Origin: Syntrophaceae bacterium UBA6255
GTDB taxonomy: Bacteria > Desulfobacterota > Syntrophia > Syntrophales > Smithellaceae
DNA length: 6,743 bases
Assembly (NCBI GenBank): GCA_002441205.1
Contig: DJVN01000065.1
Span: forward strand, 1-6,743
Reading direction: 5' to 3'
Below, one piece after another: positions 6,076-6,743 of the stretch. Numbering within the stretch: the stretch's first letter is position 1; every line of letters starts with the position of its first letter. Made by a program: the position numbers and the translations under genes. The notes below the pieces were generated by a model. The model ran no database searches, was not told where the DNA came from, and was given only the letters and a program-made list of their open reading frames with translations.

Positions 6076-6555
6076 TTAAAACTCAAAATAAAAATTTATC
6101 TGGGGTTCAATGATTTTTCCCAGTGTTTCCATTGATTTAATTTTTGAATCTTCATAAATCAAATCTGTAACGACATCAATAAACTTTGATAATGTTTCTT
6201 CTTCGTCAGTATAAATTTGAGATTTGTCTTTCATGAGTCTGTCCGCCATGGAGAAATTAATTCTTATATTATTTATTAGAGACATCTTTGTTGTTTTTTG
6301 CGTTGGAGCCATTTCCCTGTTCGATGATAAGTCGAACGTATCCGTGTCATTATCAGAGGGTAAAGTTTTCAAATCTGAAAGTGAAGAATCCTTAATGAAT
6401 TTTTCCTTTTCAGTGTTGCCCGGCATAAGGTTTTCATCCATAATGAAGGGGTCCCATTGGACAATAAATCCCGCTGCGTATGCGGATGCCGTCGATGTTA
6501 GACACGCACTGATGACGATTATTGTTGATAAGATAATCTTTTTTACGGGTTCCAT
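6076..6555 (-). CDS. Exported small protein of unknown function
   Basis: A 159-residue product, not recognised. The N-terminus is a textbook Sec signal peptide: MEPVKK, then a hydrophobic core (about 7-19, ILSTIIVISACL), then Ala-rich cleavage sites near residues 24-28 (ASA or AYA followed by AGF). It is not a lipoprotein: C18 lies in the core without a lipobox. The mature part (about 131 residues) is acidic and Ser/Thr/Asp-rich in its first half (about 45-90). A likely helical segment follows (about 117-148). The protein ends in INFYFEF, alternating aromatics with a terminal Phe. Its DNA is visibly more AT-rich than the radical SAM gene. The ATG at 6555 lacks a clear Shine-Dalgarno but gives the complete signal peptide. 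It is the first gene behind a strong promoter, with the radical SAM gene 22 nt after its stop. Probably periplasmic or envelope-associated. Confidence 0.75.
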   Translation of the reverse strand: MEPVKKIILSTIIVISACLTSTASAYAAGFIVQWDPFIMDENLMPGNTEKEKFIKDSSLSDLKTLPSDNDTDTFDLSSNREMAPTQKTTKMSLINNIRINFSMADRLMKDKSQIYTDEEETLSKFIDVVTDLIYEDSKIKSMETLGKIIEPQINFYFEF

Positions 6556-6593
6556 ATATACAATGTTCAGAGGATCTTGATTGATTGAATTAA

Positions 6594-6617
6594 ATAATTA
6601 TTGATAATTATTGATAA
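6594..6617 (-). repeat. 10-bp tandem repeat in the 5' leader
   Basis: The plus-strand unit ATAATTATTG occurs twice in direct tandem (6594-6603, 6604-6613), followed by a partial ATAA. A run of three TTGA units lies nearby (6577-6588). The 10-bp period matches one DNA helical turn. The repeat sits in the transcribed leader between the promoter and the exported-protein start, about 40-60 nt before the ATG. Confidence 0.7.
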
Positions 6618-6635
6618 GAACTTCCTTTTAGTTCT
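6617..6635 (-). promoter_or_regulatory. Hairpin at the mRNA 5' end
   Basis: On the minus strand AGAACT (6635-6630) pairs perfectly with AGTTCT (6622-6617) around a 7-nt loop, AAAAGGA. It falls where transcription from the promoter should begin, so the message would start with a small stem-loop exposing a purine-rich AAGGA. No start codon follows it closely, so the loop is not an obvious ribosome-binding site for a leader peptide. It may protect the transcript's 5' end or be a protein-binding inverted repeat. Confidence 0.5.
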
Positions 6636-6639
6636 GGGC

Positions 6640-6668
6640 AGTATAGGAAACGTTCTGTTGTGTGTCAA
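6640..6668 (-). promoter_or_regulatory. Strong sigma70-type promoter
   Basis: Minus strand: -35 TTGACA (6668-6663), a 17-nt spacer, and -10 TATACT (6645-6640). The -35 is perfect, the spacing is optimal, and the -10 matches 5 of 6 consensus bases. Transcription should start near 6632-6634, giving a leader of about 78 nt before the exported-protein ATG at 6555. It is the only near-consensus promoter in the window and probably drives the exported-protein, radical SAM and 47-residue ORF unit. Confidence 0.8.
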
Positions 6669-6743
6669 GAATATTTTGCCACAAGATATGGGGGGTGCGA
6701 TCACAGCCGCGCCTATTTAATTTTACCGATCTGGAACATCTAT

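Noticed and set aside
6697..6706. TGTGATCGCA resembling a CRP half-site upstream of the promoter
   Set aside because: Only one half of the TGTGA-N6-TCACA site is present, so a CRP/FNR operator is not supported.
6691..6718. GC-rich hairpin GGTGCG/CGCGCC followed by an AT stretch at the right edge
   Set aside because: On the plus strand no gene precedes it, and on the minus strand no T-run follows; it includes a G-U pair and is probably incidental.

Overview
The window looks like ordinary chromosome from a Gram-negative anaerobe. The closest match in style is Desulfobacterota (the old Deltaproteobacteria), possibly a Syntrophus/Smithella-like lineage. The reasons are the gene types (an EF-G paralogue, a Mut7-C/zinc-ribbon protein, a HIT protein with an APWRMDYI start, and a BchE-style radical SAM enzyme with a cobalamin-binding-type domain) and clear Shine-Dalgarno sites. 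This assignment comes from protein style alone. No rRNA, tRNA, CRISPR array, insertion sequence or phage gene was seen.

Left part (about 90-1391, plus strand): a compact three-gene run. A HIT-family nucleotide hydrolase/transferase overlaps by one base (TAATG) a small two-helix LapA-type inner-membrane protein. That gene overlaps by 23 bases a Mut7-C protein (PIN-like domain plus zinc ribbon). The 3' end of the Mut7-C gene overlaps by 35 bp the 3' end of a convergent MoaB/MogA molybdopterin adenylyltransferase gene.

Middle (1357-4042, minus strand): a 695-residue EF-G paralogue is transcribed toward the moaB-type gene, with a probable intrinsic terminator in the 106-nt gap. The paralogue keeps the tip of domain IV needed for translocation-type action. 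Its GTPase centre is altered: Asp replaces the catalytic His of switch II, and Ser replaces the switch I Thr. A perfect 15-bp palindrome lies in its leader.

Right part (4426-6743, minus strand): a near-consensus sigma70-type promoter (TTGACA, 17 nt, TATACT) precedes an unusual AT-rich leader with a hairpin and a 10-bp tandem repeat. Behind it lie a small exported protein of unknown function and, 22 nt on, a 493-residue radical SAM protein with a cobalamin-binding-type domain. Two nt after its stop is a previously easy-to-miss 47-codon ORF that reads like real protein. This apparent three-gene unit is the least explained part of the window. A 71-codon plus-strand ORF of uncertain status lies between it and the EF-G paralogue.

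The left and middle genes are housekeeping in type (nucleotide turnover, envelope, RNA processing, cofactor synthesis, translation). No shared pathway links them to the right-hand unit.
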